DNA of 64,000 nucleotides from Ottelia alismoides (GCA_037367405.1 JAZKJV010011400.1:8368501-8432500); one strand, 5' to 3'; positions 1 through 8,056 are shown, numbered from the stretch's first letter. Made by a program: numbers and translations. Notes: generated from the letters alone by a model not told the origin.

Positions 1-264
1 AATGCGGGCCCACGAGGCCAATTGTTCGTCGGCCAACAGTGGTGCCAGCGCAGCAGTGGCTTCCGGGCCACCATGAAGCGCCAGTTCTTTGCAAGCCAGC
101 GCTTTTTCGGCTTTGGGCTTCTCTGCACTACTGATGAGCGCGATGAGATCCTTTTCTTTGGCTGTGTCGCGCTGCTGAGCCCAGGCCGAGTTGGCGCTGT
201 TGACACAGACCAGTGTCACCAGGGCGCAGAGGGCCGCACGTTTGATGATTCTTGTCATTCGCAT
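1..264 (-). CDS. Secreted HEAT-repeat protein, 3' end outside window
   Basis: Reading the minus strand from ATG at 264 gives 88 codons open to the window edge. The product begins with a basic stretch and a hydrophobic signal peptide ending in an Ala-rich site near residue 29 (SAWAQQ), then a segment (AEKALACKELALHGGPEA, followed by PLLADEQLASWARI) that matches the HEAT-like repeat domain often found in planctomycete proteins encoded beside Gfo/Idh/MocA oxidoreductases. It lies 84 bp downstream of such an oxidoreductase in the same direction, so co-transcription is likely. A second in-frame ATG two codons on is an alternative start. Exported location is inferred; the role is unknown. Confidence 0.7.
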   Translation of the reverse strand, partial: MRMTRIIKRAALCALVTLVCVNSANSAWAQQRDTAKEKDLIALISSAEKPKAEKALACKELALHGGPEATAALAPLLADEQLASWARI

Positions 265-348
265 AATGTTTATGTCTTTATTGAATATTGATTTGGTGTC
301 GTTGAATTGAAGATCGTTCCGGCAGCCCCTTTGAGGACCGCGCGGCAC

Positions 349-1635
349 TTAGATTCGCCATGGTTCGCGCAGAGCTTCCGAACGCATGCGGTTGGCTACT
401 TCATCGTTCTTGAATTCGTTCTTGACCAAATCGTATTCCAGTCGCCGATTAAGCGCCAGGGCGATATTGACTGCGTGACAAGCAATGTGTGCATAACAAG
501 CTGCAATCGCATTGGTCTTGGGTTGCGAGCGTGTCTTGACGCAATTCAAGAAGTCACGGACGTGGAAAGTCGCTGGATAGCCATCGATCTCCGCCACTTT
601 GCGACCAGCCAAAAGAGTTGGCGAGCTGAGCACCATTTTGCCGCTGTCGCCGGTTTCGACCCAGCCGGTTTCGCCTTCGAAACGCACCGGACATGACCCC
701 AAGCCGATCCAGTCCTTCTCGCGCAGAATAAGTTCCACGCCGTTGGCATACTTGGCCCGCAGTTGCTCGTTTTCCAGGGGGAAGTACTCGACCGGCGCTT
801 CCTTGTCAGCACCGACTGCCCATTGGCACAGGTCGACGCAGTGCGAGCCCCATTCCAGCACACCACCCCCGACCAGTCCGCCGCCTTTCTCAAAGTTGAA
901 ACCATCGAGCTGCTTTTTGTTGAAGGGACGCCAGGCGGCTGGTCCGAGGTACATATCCCAGTCGACCTTGTCCTTTTCAGGTTCTGGTTCCGGGTCCAGC
1001 CAGCCGCTCATCCACGAAGTCAGTCCGGCTGGATGAGCATAGACGCGCTGGAGTTTGCCCAAGCGTCCCGTGCGTGCCAGTTCGCAGGCAAAAGCAAAGT
1101 GCGGCAGGTTGCGTCGCTGCGTGCCAGCTTGAAAGACGCGGCCCGTGCGCTGCATGGTCTCGGCCAATATCAAGCTCTGCGAAATATTCTTGGTGACCGG
1201 TTTTTCGCAGTAGATATCCTTGCCGGCGCGCGCCGCGTACATGGCCATGGTGGCATGCCAGTTGGGCCCCGTAGCAATCAGTACCGAGTCGATATCTTTG
1301 CGGTCGAGCAGTTCATGGAAGTCGACGTAGGTCTTGCAATCGGAGTTGCCATGATGCTTGTCAGCCATGGCTTTTACAGCCTGGCGGCGAGCTTCTTTAA
1401 CGTCGCACACGGCCACAAACTGTACATCGGACTGTTCGAGGAAGCAGGTCAAATCATAGGTCCCGCGATTGCCGATGCCGATACCGCCAACCACGATTCG
1501 CTCGCTGGGCGCGATCGCTCCGTCGCGTCCCAAAGCCGAACTGGGAATCACTACCGGCGCTATAGCCGCAGCGGCCCCAGTGGCCACGGAGGCTTTGAGG
1601 AAACGGCGCCGATCCAAGCCAGATGCTCGTATCAT
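349..1635 (-). CDS. Gfo/Idh/MocA family oxidoreductase, Tat-exported
   Basis: The 428-residue product starts with a twin-arginine signal (DRRRFLKAS at residues 8-16, then an Ala-rich hydrophobic stretch), so it is probably exported folded to the periplasm. The Rossmann nucleotide-binding loop GGIGIGNRG is at 50-58, the family motif ATGPNWH at 121-127 and the EKP motif (CEKPVTKN) at 143-150, whose lysine is the usual catalytic residue. Family members oxidise or reduce sugars and sugar derivatives with NAD(P); tightly or externally held cofactor is known in the exported planctomycete type. The specific substrate cannot be read from sequence. The HEAT-repeat gene follows in the same direction; the GntR/PhyH operon is divergent. 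Confidence 0.9.
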   Translation of the reverse strand: MIRASGLDRRRFLKASVATGAAAAIAPVVIPSSALGRDGAIAPSERIVVGGIGIGNRGTYDLTCFLEQSDVQFVAVCDVKEARRQAVKAMADKHHGNSDCKTYVDFHELLDRKDIDSVLIATGPNWHATMAMYAARAGKDIYCEKPVTKNISQSLILAETMQRTGRVFQAGTQRRNLPHFAFACELARTGRLGKLQRVYAHPAGLTSWMSGWLDPEPEPEKDKVDWDMYLGPAAWRPFNKKQLDGFNFEKGGGLVGGGVLEWGSHCVDLCQWAVGADKEAPVEYFPLENEQLRAKYANGVELILREKDWIGLGSCPVRFEGETGWVETGDSGKMVLSSPTLLAGRKVAEIDGYPATFHVRDFLNCVKTRSQPKTNAIAACYAHIACHAVNIALALNRRLEYDLVKNEFKNDEVANRMRSEALREPWRI

Positions 1636-1794
1636 AGAGTTTATCCTTCCAACGAATCAAAGGTGGGAGTTAGGGAAGAGCGGACTGCGCAGACCCGTAG
1701 TTTACGGTGCAGTCAACCCAATTGCCACTACGTTCCAACGTTTTAGCCAACGGTGGGGCGAAGCGCTCGCCGAGCCTTCGTTTCGCATCACCGC

Positions 1795-1873
1795 GCAAGG
1801 TTCATTGGCGTTGCCGGCCCGCATCAAAATCCTGCGGACATTCGTCCGCGCCCTGTCATGATTCAAACCTTCA
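1795..1873 (+). repeat. Dispersed repeat, copy A
   Basis: A segment of about 80 bp containing TTCATTGGC, a CAAAATCC core, TTCGTCCGCG and CATGATTCAAACCTT. The reverse complement of 3679-3747 aligns along its whole length with a few small gaps, so the pair forms an imperfect inverted repeat around the GntR-PhyH operon. Function unknown. Confidence 0.6.
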
Positions 1874-1957
1874 ATCCCAACGAACCTGCATCCGCGCTAC
1901 AGGCTCAAGGCTCGGGTGGAACCTCGCCCTCCCAAGAGCTTCGCCCTCGGATGTCTG

Positions 1958-1986
1958 TTGACAGAGCCTAGCCGATTATATATAAT
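1958..1986 (+). promoter_or_regulatory. Consensus sigma-70 promoter of the GntR gene
   Basis: TTGACA at 1958-1963 and TATAAT at 1981-1986 are both perfect consensus hexamers and are separated by exactly 17 bp. This is the best vegetative promoter in the window and faces the GntR gene, whose ATG is 44 bp downstream of the -10 box. Confidence 0.8.
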
Positions 1987-1987
1987 C
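1974..1987. promoter_or_regulatory. Perfect 14-bp palindrome over the -10 box (probable operator)
   Basis: GATTATATATAATC reads identically on both strands and contains the whole -10 hexamer of the promoter. A partial second match (GTTATATATT) lies at 1995-2004. A dimeric repressor bound here would block RNA polymerase, which fits autoregulation by the adjacent GntR/FCD protein. The assignment to that protein is inference. Confidence 0.6.
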
Positions 1988-2029
1988 CAAGAAGAGTTAT
2001 ATATTCCTACAGCGGGAGCTCAACCGGGC

Positions 2030-2707
2030 ATGATTGCGAAACATGGAGACAAGCGAGAGACGGTGGTGGCGGCCATCGTGGAAAAGATTGTCTCCGGCCA
2101 GCTCCGCGGGGGCGATCGCCTGGTGACGCAGGAACTGGCCGATATGCTGGGAGTCAGCCTCACGCCAGTGCGCGAAGCGCTGGCGGAACTGGCTGGCGTG
2201 GGCATTGTCGACCTGGCAGCCAATCGCGGCGCCACCATTCATGCCTTCTCGCCCAGCGAGATTCGTCAGGTCTGCCGCGTACGGCGGGCTCTGGAGTGCG
2301 AAGCTGTTCGCGGCTCAATAGGTCGCATCCCGCCCGGCCAATTGCGCAGTCTGGAAAGCGAGTTACTGGTGCTGGCCAAAGCGCCTTTGAAAAACTTGCG
2401 CCAAATTCGTCGCGCCCAGGAGCTCGATTCGCAACTGCACGACCTGGTCGCCACCTACTGCGGTAATGCATTTCTGCAAAAAGAACTCACGCGGCTCTCG
2501 CGGTTGTTTCGCTCGCTGCGCGACGCGGCCTGGCAGGATGAACAATCACGCCAAGACGGTGATCGCCTGGCCGAAGAAGCACAAGAACATCTGCTGATCG
2601 TCAAAGCCCTGCGCAAACGCGACCGCCGGGCCGCAGTCAAAGCCATGGCCCAACACATATCGATCTCCGCCAGATACTGGTCACGCGGAAACCAGAAAAG
2701 AACATGA
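2030..2707 (+). CDS. GntR-family (FCD/FadR-like) transcriptional regulator
   Basis: The ATG at 2030 is chosen because it follows the promoter at the right distance and places the winged helix at the N-terminus; a longer frame from 1916 would start upstream of the promoter. The 225-residue product has a GntR helix-turn-helix at about 10-70 (recognition part QELADMLGVSLTPVREAL) and a helical FCD ligand-binding domain at 80-215. Asp133, His137, His187 and His209 are placed like the metal-binding residues of FCD domains. These regulators usually respond to an organic acid. The PhyH gene follows after 43 bp and is probably in the same transcript. Confidence 0.88.
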   Translation: MIAKHGDKRETVVAAIVEKIVSGQLRGGDRLVTQELADMLGVSLTPVREALAELAGVGIVDLAANRGATIHAFSPSEIRQVCRVRRALECEAVRGSIGRIPPGQLRSLESELLVLAKAPLKNLRQIRRAQELDSQLHDLVATYCGNAFLQKELTRLSRLFRSLRDAAWQDEQSRQDGDRLAEEAQEHLLIVKALRKRDRRAAVKAMAQHISISARYWSRGNQKRT

Positions 2708-2750
2708 GATCTCCCATCCTACCACTTCCAACTTCACACGGGGAACACTG

Positions 2751-3578
2751 ATGAAATCGTTTGCCATTACGCCATCGGAAGCCGAGCTGCAATCGTTGGC
2801 TCGCGATCTGCATTTCTACCCAACAGAAAACGCCGCTCCCAAGGTACTCACGCGCGAGCAGGTCGATGGTTTCAATCAGCGTGGCTTTGTCGCTCCGCTG
2901 CAAATCTATTCGCCCCAACAAGCCACGGCGATTCGCCAATACTTCGACGATTTGCTCCAGCGCGTCGTGGCCGCCGGCGGTAACAGCTACTCGATCAGTT
3001 CGGCTCATATGAAGTATGGCCCGGTGCATGACATCATGACCAACCCGCGCATCGTCGACCTGGTCAGCGACTTGTTAGGCGAAAACGTGATCGGCTGGGG
3101 AGCTCACTTCTTCTGCAAGATGCCCGGCGATGGCAAGGCCGTCGCCTGGCACCAGGATGCCAGCTACTGGCCGCTCTCGCCATCCAAAGCCGTCACAGTT
3201 TGGTTGGCTATCGACGATGCCGATGCAGAGAACGCTTGCATGAAGTTCATCGCCGGCAGCCACCATCACGGTCACATGACCTATCGCCCCAGCGACTCCG
3301 CCGACCACAACGTATTGAATCAGACGATCGACAATGCCGAGCAGTATGGTGAAGTGGTGTGGAATCCTTTGCCCGCCGGTTGGGCTTCGATCCACTCCGA
3401 TCTGCTCCTGCATGGATCCGATGTCAACGCCTCCACGCGCCGGCGCTGCGCACTAACGATTCGCTACTGCGCCGCCGACGTGCATGCAGCTTTGGGTTGG
3501 AACGAGAAAGGCGTCTTGGTGCGCGGCGTCGACAAGAGCGGCCACTGGGCCAACGTCCCCCGACCAAGCGCCCAGTAG
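2751..3578 (+). CDS. Phytanoyl-CoA dioxygenase (PhyH) family protein
   Basis: The product has 275 residues and looks like a non-haem Fe(II)/2-oxoglutarate dioxygenase of the PhyH family. The iron ligands are visible: His134 and Asp136 in the HxD motif (AWHQDASYW), and the distal His221 in LLLHGS. Arginines near 230-232 are placed to bind 2-oxoglutarate. Bacterial members hydroxylate diverse small molecules, so the substrate is unknown. No signal peptide is seen, so it should be cytoplasmic. It lies 43 bp after the GntR gene, which suggests that the regulator controls a small catabolic or modification unit. Confidence 0.88.
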   Translation: MKSFAITPSEAELQSLARDLHFYPTENAAPKVLTREQVDGFNQRGFVAPLQIYSPQQATAIRQYFDDLLQRVVAAGGNSYSISSAHMKYGPVHDIMTNPRIVDLVSDLLGENVIGWGAHFFCKMPGDGKAVAWHQDASYWPLSPSKAVTVWLAIDDADAENACMKFIAGSHHHGHMTYRPSDSADHNVLNQTIDNAEQYGEVVWNPLPAGWASIHSDLLLHGSDVNASTRRRCALTIRYCAADVHAALGWNEKGVLVRGVDKSGHWANVPRPSAQ

Positions 3579-3824
3579 ATCGCAGCCAGTATTAACTGTC
3601 TGCACCAACTGGCTTGGCGGACGTGCGTGGTGAAGGCTCGGCCCGAAACGCACAGGCAGATTCATTGGCAGACAAAGGTTTGCATCATGGCACGCGGACG
3701 AAGGTCCACGGGGGATTTTGGTGCCGGCCAGTGTGCCAATGAATCTTGTATGCCAATGAATCTTGTGTGTTGATGCAGGCGGAAGGTTCGGCGGGAGCCT
3801 CGCCGCTTCGCCCTCCCTCGGTTG
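3579..3824. other. Intergenic region of dispersed repeats
   Basis: This convergent region between the PhyH gene and the phosphohexomutase contains the inverted copy of the repeat at 1795-1873 (here about 3679-3747), a 16-bp direct duplication (TGCCAATGAATCTTGT at about 3734 and 3751) and a copy of the GGCGGGAGCCTCGCC-type repeat at about 3780-3825. No gene is seen. Confidence 0.55.
3679..3747 (-). repeat. Dispersed repeat, copy B (inverted)
   Basis: The reverse complement matches 1795-1873: TTCATTGGC, CAAAATCC, TTCGTCCGCG and CATGAT-CAAACCTT occur in the same order. It closes an inverted repeat pair around the GntR-PhyH operon. Confidence 0.6.
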
Positions 3825-5630
3825 CTAGGTGCTCACGAATTGTCGGATATCTTTTTCCAGAGCGGCCAGGCGCTCGCGCAGTCGCTGGCTCTGTGCGGGG
3901 ACTTCCGCCAGTGGCACTGGCTGGCCAGCGGCGAAGGTGTAGAACTTGACCTTTGGTTCGGTGCCCGAGGGACGCACCGCAAAGTAGTTGCCCTCTTCGG
4001 CCAGGTCCAGCATGACCATATCGGCCGGCGGCGCGTCCAGCCTGGTCGCTGTTCCACCCAGCGGCGTCACTGTCAGGGCTTTGTAGTCGCGGACGGCGGC
4101 CACGGCGATACCGCCCAGTTGCTGAGGTGGTCGACTGCGAAACGCGGCCATCAGCTCGCGCATCTTCGTCATGCCCTCGCTGCCTTCCATCTGCACATTG
4201 ACCAGCGACTCTTCGTGACAACCGTGCTGAGCAAACAGTTCGTTTAAGCGCTGATGCAACGACTTGCCTTGGGCTTTCCAGTGAGCGGCCATCATTGCCA
4301 TCAGCAGGCATGCCACCGCGCCATCTTTATCGCGGGCATACTGGCCGATCAAGTAGCCGTGTGATTCTTCGGTACCAAAAACAAAGTCGTTGGGACCAAC
4401 ATCGTCCATAACCCCGGCGATCCATTTGAAGCCCACGTGCAGATTGCCTTCGCAGCGCACGCCATAACTGGCGGCCACTTTGCGAATCAACTCAGTGGTG
4501 ACCAAGGTCTTGATCACATACGAAGCCGAGCTCAACTTGTTCATCGCTTTCATCTGCAAACAAACATAGTCGGTCAGCAAGGCCCCCAACTGATTGCCCG
4601 TCAGCGTGCCCCATGGTCCCGCCGGATCGGTACCCAGCGGAGCCGCGCAGCCCATGCGATCGCAATCCGGATCGGTGGCCAGAATCAATTCGCCGCCACT
4701 GGCTTTGGCTGAAACGATAATCTGATCGAAGACTTTGCTATTCTCTGGATTGCTGACATGCCCAGGCACGTTAGGAAAGTCACCGCTGGGTTCAGCATGC
4801 GGGCCGTAGACCGTCACATCGGTAAACCCAGCTTTGGCCAAGAGCGGCATGACCGCGTTGGCGCCCACGCCATGCAGTGGCGAATAGATCAGCTTCAGCG
4901 CGCGAGGACCCGGCCAGGCATATTGCCCAGCCGCCGCCACAAATGCCTGGTCGATCTCAGCCGTAACGATCTCCACATCACCGGCTGATAAAGCTTGGGC
5001 GAAATCAACTCGCTTGATTTCATCGACGGTCATTACGCGATCGATGATGGCTTTATCGTGCGGTGGCAGCACTTGACCACCAGTCGACCAATAGACTTTC
5101 ACCGCGTTATCGCTGGGCGGATTGTGACTGGCAGTGACCATGATGCCGCAATCGCATTGCTTCTGCCGCACGGCGAAGGACAACTGCGGTGTCGCTCGGT
5201 AATCATCCAGAAAATACACCTTGAACCCATTGGCCACCATGATCGAAGCACACAGTTCAGCAAAGTGACGCGACTTGTGGCGCGTGTCATAAGCGATTGC
5301 GCACGAGGGTCGGCCCTGGCCAGAACGTTGGCTGAGCACGTAGCTGGCTACGCCTTGCGCACTTTCACCGATGGTGCGATCGTTAATGGAGTTGCTGCCA
5401 TAGGGTGCCATGCGTCCGCGACGACCACCGGTACCGAAGGGAATGATCGTCCAAAAGGCATCGTCCAACTGCTGCCACTTGCCGGCTTGGATATCAGCCA
5501 AAATCTGCGGGCGATAGTCAGCATAACGTGTCTCCTCCAGCCAGATCTTCAGGTTATCCAGGGCAGAGGCGCTAAGACGTTGATCGGCAACCGCTGTTTG
5601 CGCGGCTGCCAGAGCTGCTTGAACGTTCAT
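3825..5630 (-). CDS. Phospho-sugar mutase (phosphoglucomutase/phosphomannomutase family)
   Basis: The 601-residue product belongs to the alpha-D-phosphohexomutase superfamily. The phosphoserine loop TASHNPP has the catalytic Ser at 168, the metal-binding loop DPDCDR is at 320-325, the sugar-recognition segment GTEESHGY lies near 430, and the phosphate-binding RPSGTEPK motif near 560. The length and the N-terminal segment (FGTGGRRGRM) fit the PgcA-like branch that interconverts glucose 1- and 6-phosphate, but mannose or pentose specificity cannot be excluded. It is cytoplasmic and monocistronic; the gene converges with the PhyH operon. Confidence 0.9.
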   Translation of the reverse strand: MNVQAALAAAQTAVADQRLSASALDNLKIWLEETRYADYRPQILADIQAGKWQQLDDAFWTIIPFGTGGRRGRMAPYGSNSINDRTIGESAQGVASYVLSQRSGQGRPSCAIAYDTRHKSRHFAELCASIMVANGFKVYFLDDYRATPQLSFAVRQKQCDCGIMVTASHNPPSDNAVKVYWSTGGQVLPPHDKAIIDRVMTVDEIKRVDFAQALSAGDVEIVTAEIDQAFVAAAGQYAWPGPRALKLIYSPLHGVGANAVMPLLAKAGFTDVTVYGPHAEPSGDFPNVPGHVSNPENSKVFDQIIVSAKASGGELILATDPDCDRMGCAAPLGTDPAGPWGTLTGNQLGALLTDYVCLQMKAMNKLSSASYVIKTLVTTELIRKVAASYGVRCEGNLHVGFKWIAGVMDDVGPNDFVFGTEESHGYLIGQYARDKDGAVACLLMAMMAAHWKAQGKSLHQRLNELFAQHGCHEESLVNVQMEGSEGMTKMRELMAAFRSRPPQQLGGIAVAAVRDYKALTVTPLGGTATRLDAPPADMVMLDLAEEGNYFAVRPSGTEPKVKFYTFAAGQPVPLAEVPAQSQRLRERLAALEKDIRQFVST

Positions 5631-5730
5631 TTTTCGAGTATTTACCTTGCGAAGCCATCAAAACGGTGAGTGGCCGAATTGTAAGGCGAGATGGCCCGGG
5701 TTGGTAGTCGGCGTAACGGCTCACCCTGGC

Positions 5731-6531
5731 TTACGAAACTGCCGAGTGCATGCTGAAATGCGGGCGATGTTGAGGCAACGCCGGTTGATGAGGCCGCACG
5801 ATACCTACGACCACCCCGATCACTTCGCTGCCTCTGGCTTCGCTACCCCAAACTTCGCTAGTGCGAGATTCGGTGCCTGGGGCATCGCCAGAGCGCAGCG
5901 CATGAGGGCCGGGGCCATCTTCTGATAAAAGCGTGGCTACCTGGTCAGCCCCACTGCTTGCCTGGTCGTACGGCGCATGTTCCACCGGGGAATGCACGGT
6001 GGCGATGTTGGGAGCATTGATCGGCAAGCACATCGGATTGGATTCGTTGTGAGCTCGCAGTTCAATGATGCCTTGACTGTTCTTGATCAGCGTCAAGGCG
6101 CCCAGCGTGGAAGAGGAAGCATGCTCCACAACCAGAATGTCGCCATCAGCGATGGCGTAGTCGCGCAGGTCGTCTCCGGCGTATTGCAACAAGTACCGCT
6201 CGGGGCGCTGGATCATGTTGATAACATCAACCGATTTTGGAGCTTTGAAAAGATGACAACGACCGCGCGAGACCTGCCCATGGACGGGCAAGCCCACAGC
6301 GTTATCACGCGTTTGCCGGTCGACCAATTCGATCGAGCGACTTTTGTTGCGGGTGCGGCTGATCATGCCCTTGCGTTCGAGGGCTTTCAGATGGCACATC
6401 ACACCATTGGGCGATTTGATGTGGAGGAATTCACCAATCTCCCGCACCGTCGGGCCGTAGCCGCGCTGCGAGATTCTCTGTTCGATAAATTCGTAAACTT
6501 CCTGCTGTCGCGCAGTTAACAATCGGGCCAT
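5731..6531 (-). CDS. lexA: LexA-like repressor with inactive autoprotease domain
   Basis: The N-terminal 65 residues are a good LexA winged helix (ARQQEVYEFIEQRI, then YGPTVREIGEFLHIKSPNGV). The C-terminal half aligns with the LexA peptidase fold, but its active residues are gone. The cleavage dipeptide Ala-Gly is Arg89-Gly90. The nucleophile Ser of the GDSM motif is Asp121 (GDDLRD at 119-124). The segment that carries the catalytic Lys is shortened, with no lysine at the expected place. A Ser/Gly/Glu-rich insert of about 50 residues precedes the final VIGVVVGIVRP strand. By family knowledge it should bind DNA and dimerise but not be cut in response to RecA. Two inverted repeats lie upstream. 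Confidence 0.85.
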   Translation of the reverse strand: MARLLTARQQEVYEFIEQRISQRGYGPTVREIGEFLHIKSPNGVMCHLKALERKGMISRTRNKSRSIELVDRQTRDNAVGLPVHGQVSRGRCHLFKAPKSVDVINMIQRPERYLLQYAGDDLRDYAIADGDILVVEHASSSTLGALTLIKNSQGIIELRAHNESNPMCLPINAPNIATVHSPVEHAPYDQASSGADQVATLLSEDGPGPHALRSGDAPGTESRTSEVWGSEARGSEVIGVVVGIVRPHQPALPQHRPHFSMHSAVS

Positions 6532-6545
6532 TGTTGTTCGTCTTC

Positions 6546-6564
6546 TTACCAGAGGGGGTGGTAA
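6546..6564. promoter_or_regulatory. Inverted repeat upstream of lexA-like gene (candidate operator 1)
   Basis: TTACCA and TGGTAA flank a 7-bp spacer and form a perfect 6-bp inverted repeat 15 bp upstream of the lexA-like start. Together with the repeat at 6597-6613, which shares half-site sequence and spacer length, it could be a repressor site. The binding protein is inferred. Confidence 0.45.
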
Positions 6565-6596
6565 AGAAACACACGGTCAGCGGCAGGTTCCAGTGC

Positions 6597-6613
6597 TGGT
6601 ATGAGGAGTACCA
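6597..6613. promoter_or_regulatory. Inverted repeat upstream of lexA-like gene (candidate operator 2)
   Basis: TGGTA and TACCA flank a 7-bp spacer. On the minus strand it lies immediately downstream of a TTGACC hexamer (6620-6625), in the space expected between -35 and -10, where a bound repressor would block transcription of the lexA-like gene. Confidence 0.45.
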
Positions 6614-6986
6614 AACACTGGTCAATCGGTGACGCGAGAACCAGCCCCGGGGGCCAATTCCCCCTAAAGTCTATTTAAAAAGCCTTCTAGGGAATAGTCG
6701 GGAAGATCAACTTTTGCCGCAGCCCTTCGCTGAAATACCCAACTTTCGCTAACTTTGGTTCTGGTTTGCTTTGGCCAATCCCTGCCTGGCAGACCATGGA
6801 CCATGCCCGGAGTAAAGGAAAAAACTTCATCAGACTTGCGCGCGCCAGTTGGTGGTCTTTTTTACGAGATGCATTAGGCTTCGTTCTAACCTATCCCATC
6901 TTGTTTCCATCATTTCAATAACGTAGGCTGCATAACCCCAGACCTCCCCTCGGTCCGTTCACGCCTGAAACCACTTGCCACCTGCT
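6614..6986. other. Intergenic region without recognised gene
   Basis: Divergent spacer between the lexA-like gene and a small hypothetical gene. It is locally AT-rich (for example TCTATTTAAAAAG at about 6671-6683). No ORF, RNA gene or repeat was recognised. Confidence 0.5.
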
Positions 6987-7298
6987 ATGACTTTTGAACA
7001 ATACTGCGCGGTCATCGAGACTACTGCGCGTGCCCACGGATGGAGCATGTTCTTGCCCTCCTTGTACGAATTGACTCCACGGCCGCAATTGCGAGTCTAC
7101 GAGAGCTTGCCCGAGCCCGGCACCGACCAGCAGGTCGCTCGCGATTGGGCGCGCAGCTTCACTGATTCGGGTACCAATATCTTTCTGGCCTATCGCGATG
7201 GCGATGGCATGATCTTGGTCGAAGAAATCCTGAACGGCCAAACGACGCGCAGTCATCTACTGAACCTGTCTCGCACTACTTACGGCGCCTGCGGTTAA
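6987..7298 (+). CDS. Small hypothetical protein
   Basis: ATG at 6987 gives 103 residues; the frame can be extended by four codons to TTG at 6975. The product is soluble, begins MTFEQYCAVIETTARAHG and has alternating amphipathic segments. No motif or family was recognised. The gene is isolated, with a 455-bp divergent spacer upstream and the 158-bp repeat array directly downstream. Codon use looks like that of its neighbours, which supports a real gene. Confidence 0.55.
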   Translation: MTFEQYCAVIETTARAHGWSMFLPSLYELTPRPQLRVYESLPEPGTDQQVARDWARSFTDSGTNIFLAYRDGDGMILVEEILNGQTTRSHLLNLSRTTYGACG

Positions 7299-7308
7299 TG
7301 ACCGGCCC

Positions 7309-8056
7309 CGGGTGGCACTGGCATGGCGCCAGCCTGGCCAGTGCATGCCGAAGCACACCAGCCATGCAGCGCCAGTCGATCCGCTAACGTCTCGAAGTAA
7401 TCAGGCGTTCATGGCGAACCATGCCAGCTAATGAATGTGGCGATCATGGGGCAGGAGTGGCCGCTCCGGGTGGCACTGGCATGGCGCCAGCCTGGCCAGT
7501 GCATGCCGAAGCACACCAGCCATGCAGCGCCAGTCGATCCGCTAACGTCTCGAAGTAATCAGACGTTCATGGCTAACCATGGCAGCTAATGAATGTGGCG
7601 TTCATGGGGCAGGAGTGTCCGCCCCGGGTGGCACTGGTATGGCGCCAGCCTGGCCGGTGCATGCCGAAGCACACCAGCCATGCAGGGCCAGTCGATCCGC
7701 TAACGTCTCGAAGTAATCAGACGTTCATGGCTAACCGCGGCAGCTAATGAATGTGGCGTTCATGGGGCAGGAGTGTCCGCCCCGGGTGGCACTGGCATGG
7801 CGCCAGCCTGGCCGGTGCATGCCGAAGCACACCAGCCATGCAGCGCCAGTCGATCCGCTAACGTCTCGAAGTAATCAGACGTTCATGGCTAACCGCGGCA
7901 GCTAATGAATGTGGCGTTCATGGGGCAGGAGTGGCCGCCCCGGGTGGCACTGGCATGGCGCCAGCCTGGCCAGTGCACGCCGAAGCACATCAGCCATGCA
8001 GGGCCAGTCGATCCGCTAACGTCTCGAAGTAATCAGACGTTCATGGCTAACCATGG
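7309..8056. repeat. Tandem array of five 158-bp repeats
   Basis: The motif GGTGGCACTGG recurs at 7311, 7469, 7627, 7785 and 7943, exactly 158 bp apart; the fifth copy is cut after about 113 bp. Copies differ at only a few positions. Each unit carries a strong hairpin (CACTGGC ... GGCCAGTG), a CGAAGCACA segment, and CGAAGTAATCAGACGTTCATGGCTAACC. Diverged relatives form shorter arrays at 10122-10351 (inverted, 115-bp period) and 24794-25110 (137-bp period). No ORF runs through it. Confidence 0.9.

Larger units (their letters stand above)
1636..2029. other. Intergenic region with dispersed-repeat remnants
   Basis: This divergent intergenic region separates the oxidoreductase (leftward) from the GntR gene (rightward). 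No ORF in it looks real. Bases 1795-1873 are a copy of a dispersed repeat found inverted at about 3679-3747, and 1900-1950 carries a second short repeat (core CTCGGGTGGAACCTCGCCCT) whose relatives occur at 3780-3825 and 32250-32290. The GntR promoter occupies its right end. Confidence 0.6.

Noticed and set aside
763..1746. Plus-strand ORF of 327 codons
   Set aside because: It lies antisense to the Gfo/Idh/MocA gene, whose motifs are complete; the plus-strand product has no recognisable domain.
3685..4311. Minus-strand ORF of 208 codons overlapping the phosphomutase end
   Set aside because: Out of frame with the mutase and extended by the GAGGCTCCCGCCG-type repeat (a known source of false ORFs).
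5731..6531. Frameshift or sequencing error as the cause of the missing LexA serine
   Set aside because: The residues around it (YAGDDLRDYAIADGDILVVEH) align in one continuous frame with the family on both sides, so this is a substitution and not a frame error.
7309..8056. CRISPR array
   Set aside because: Units are uniformly 158 bp and identical throughout, with no short repeats separated by unique spacers, and no cas genes are present.
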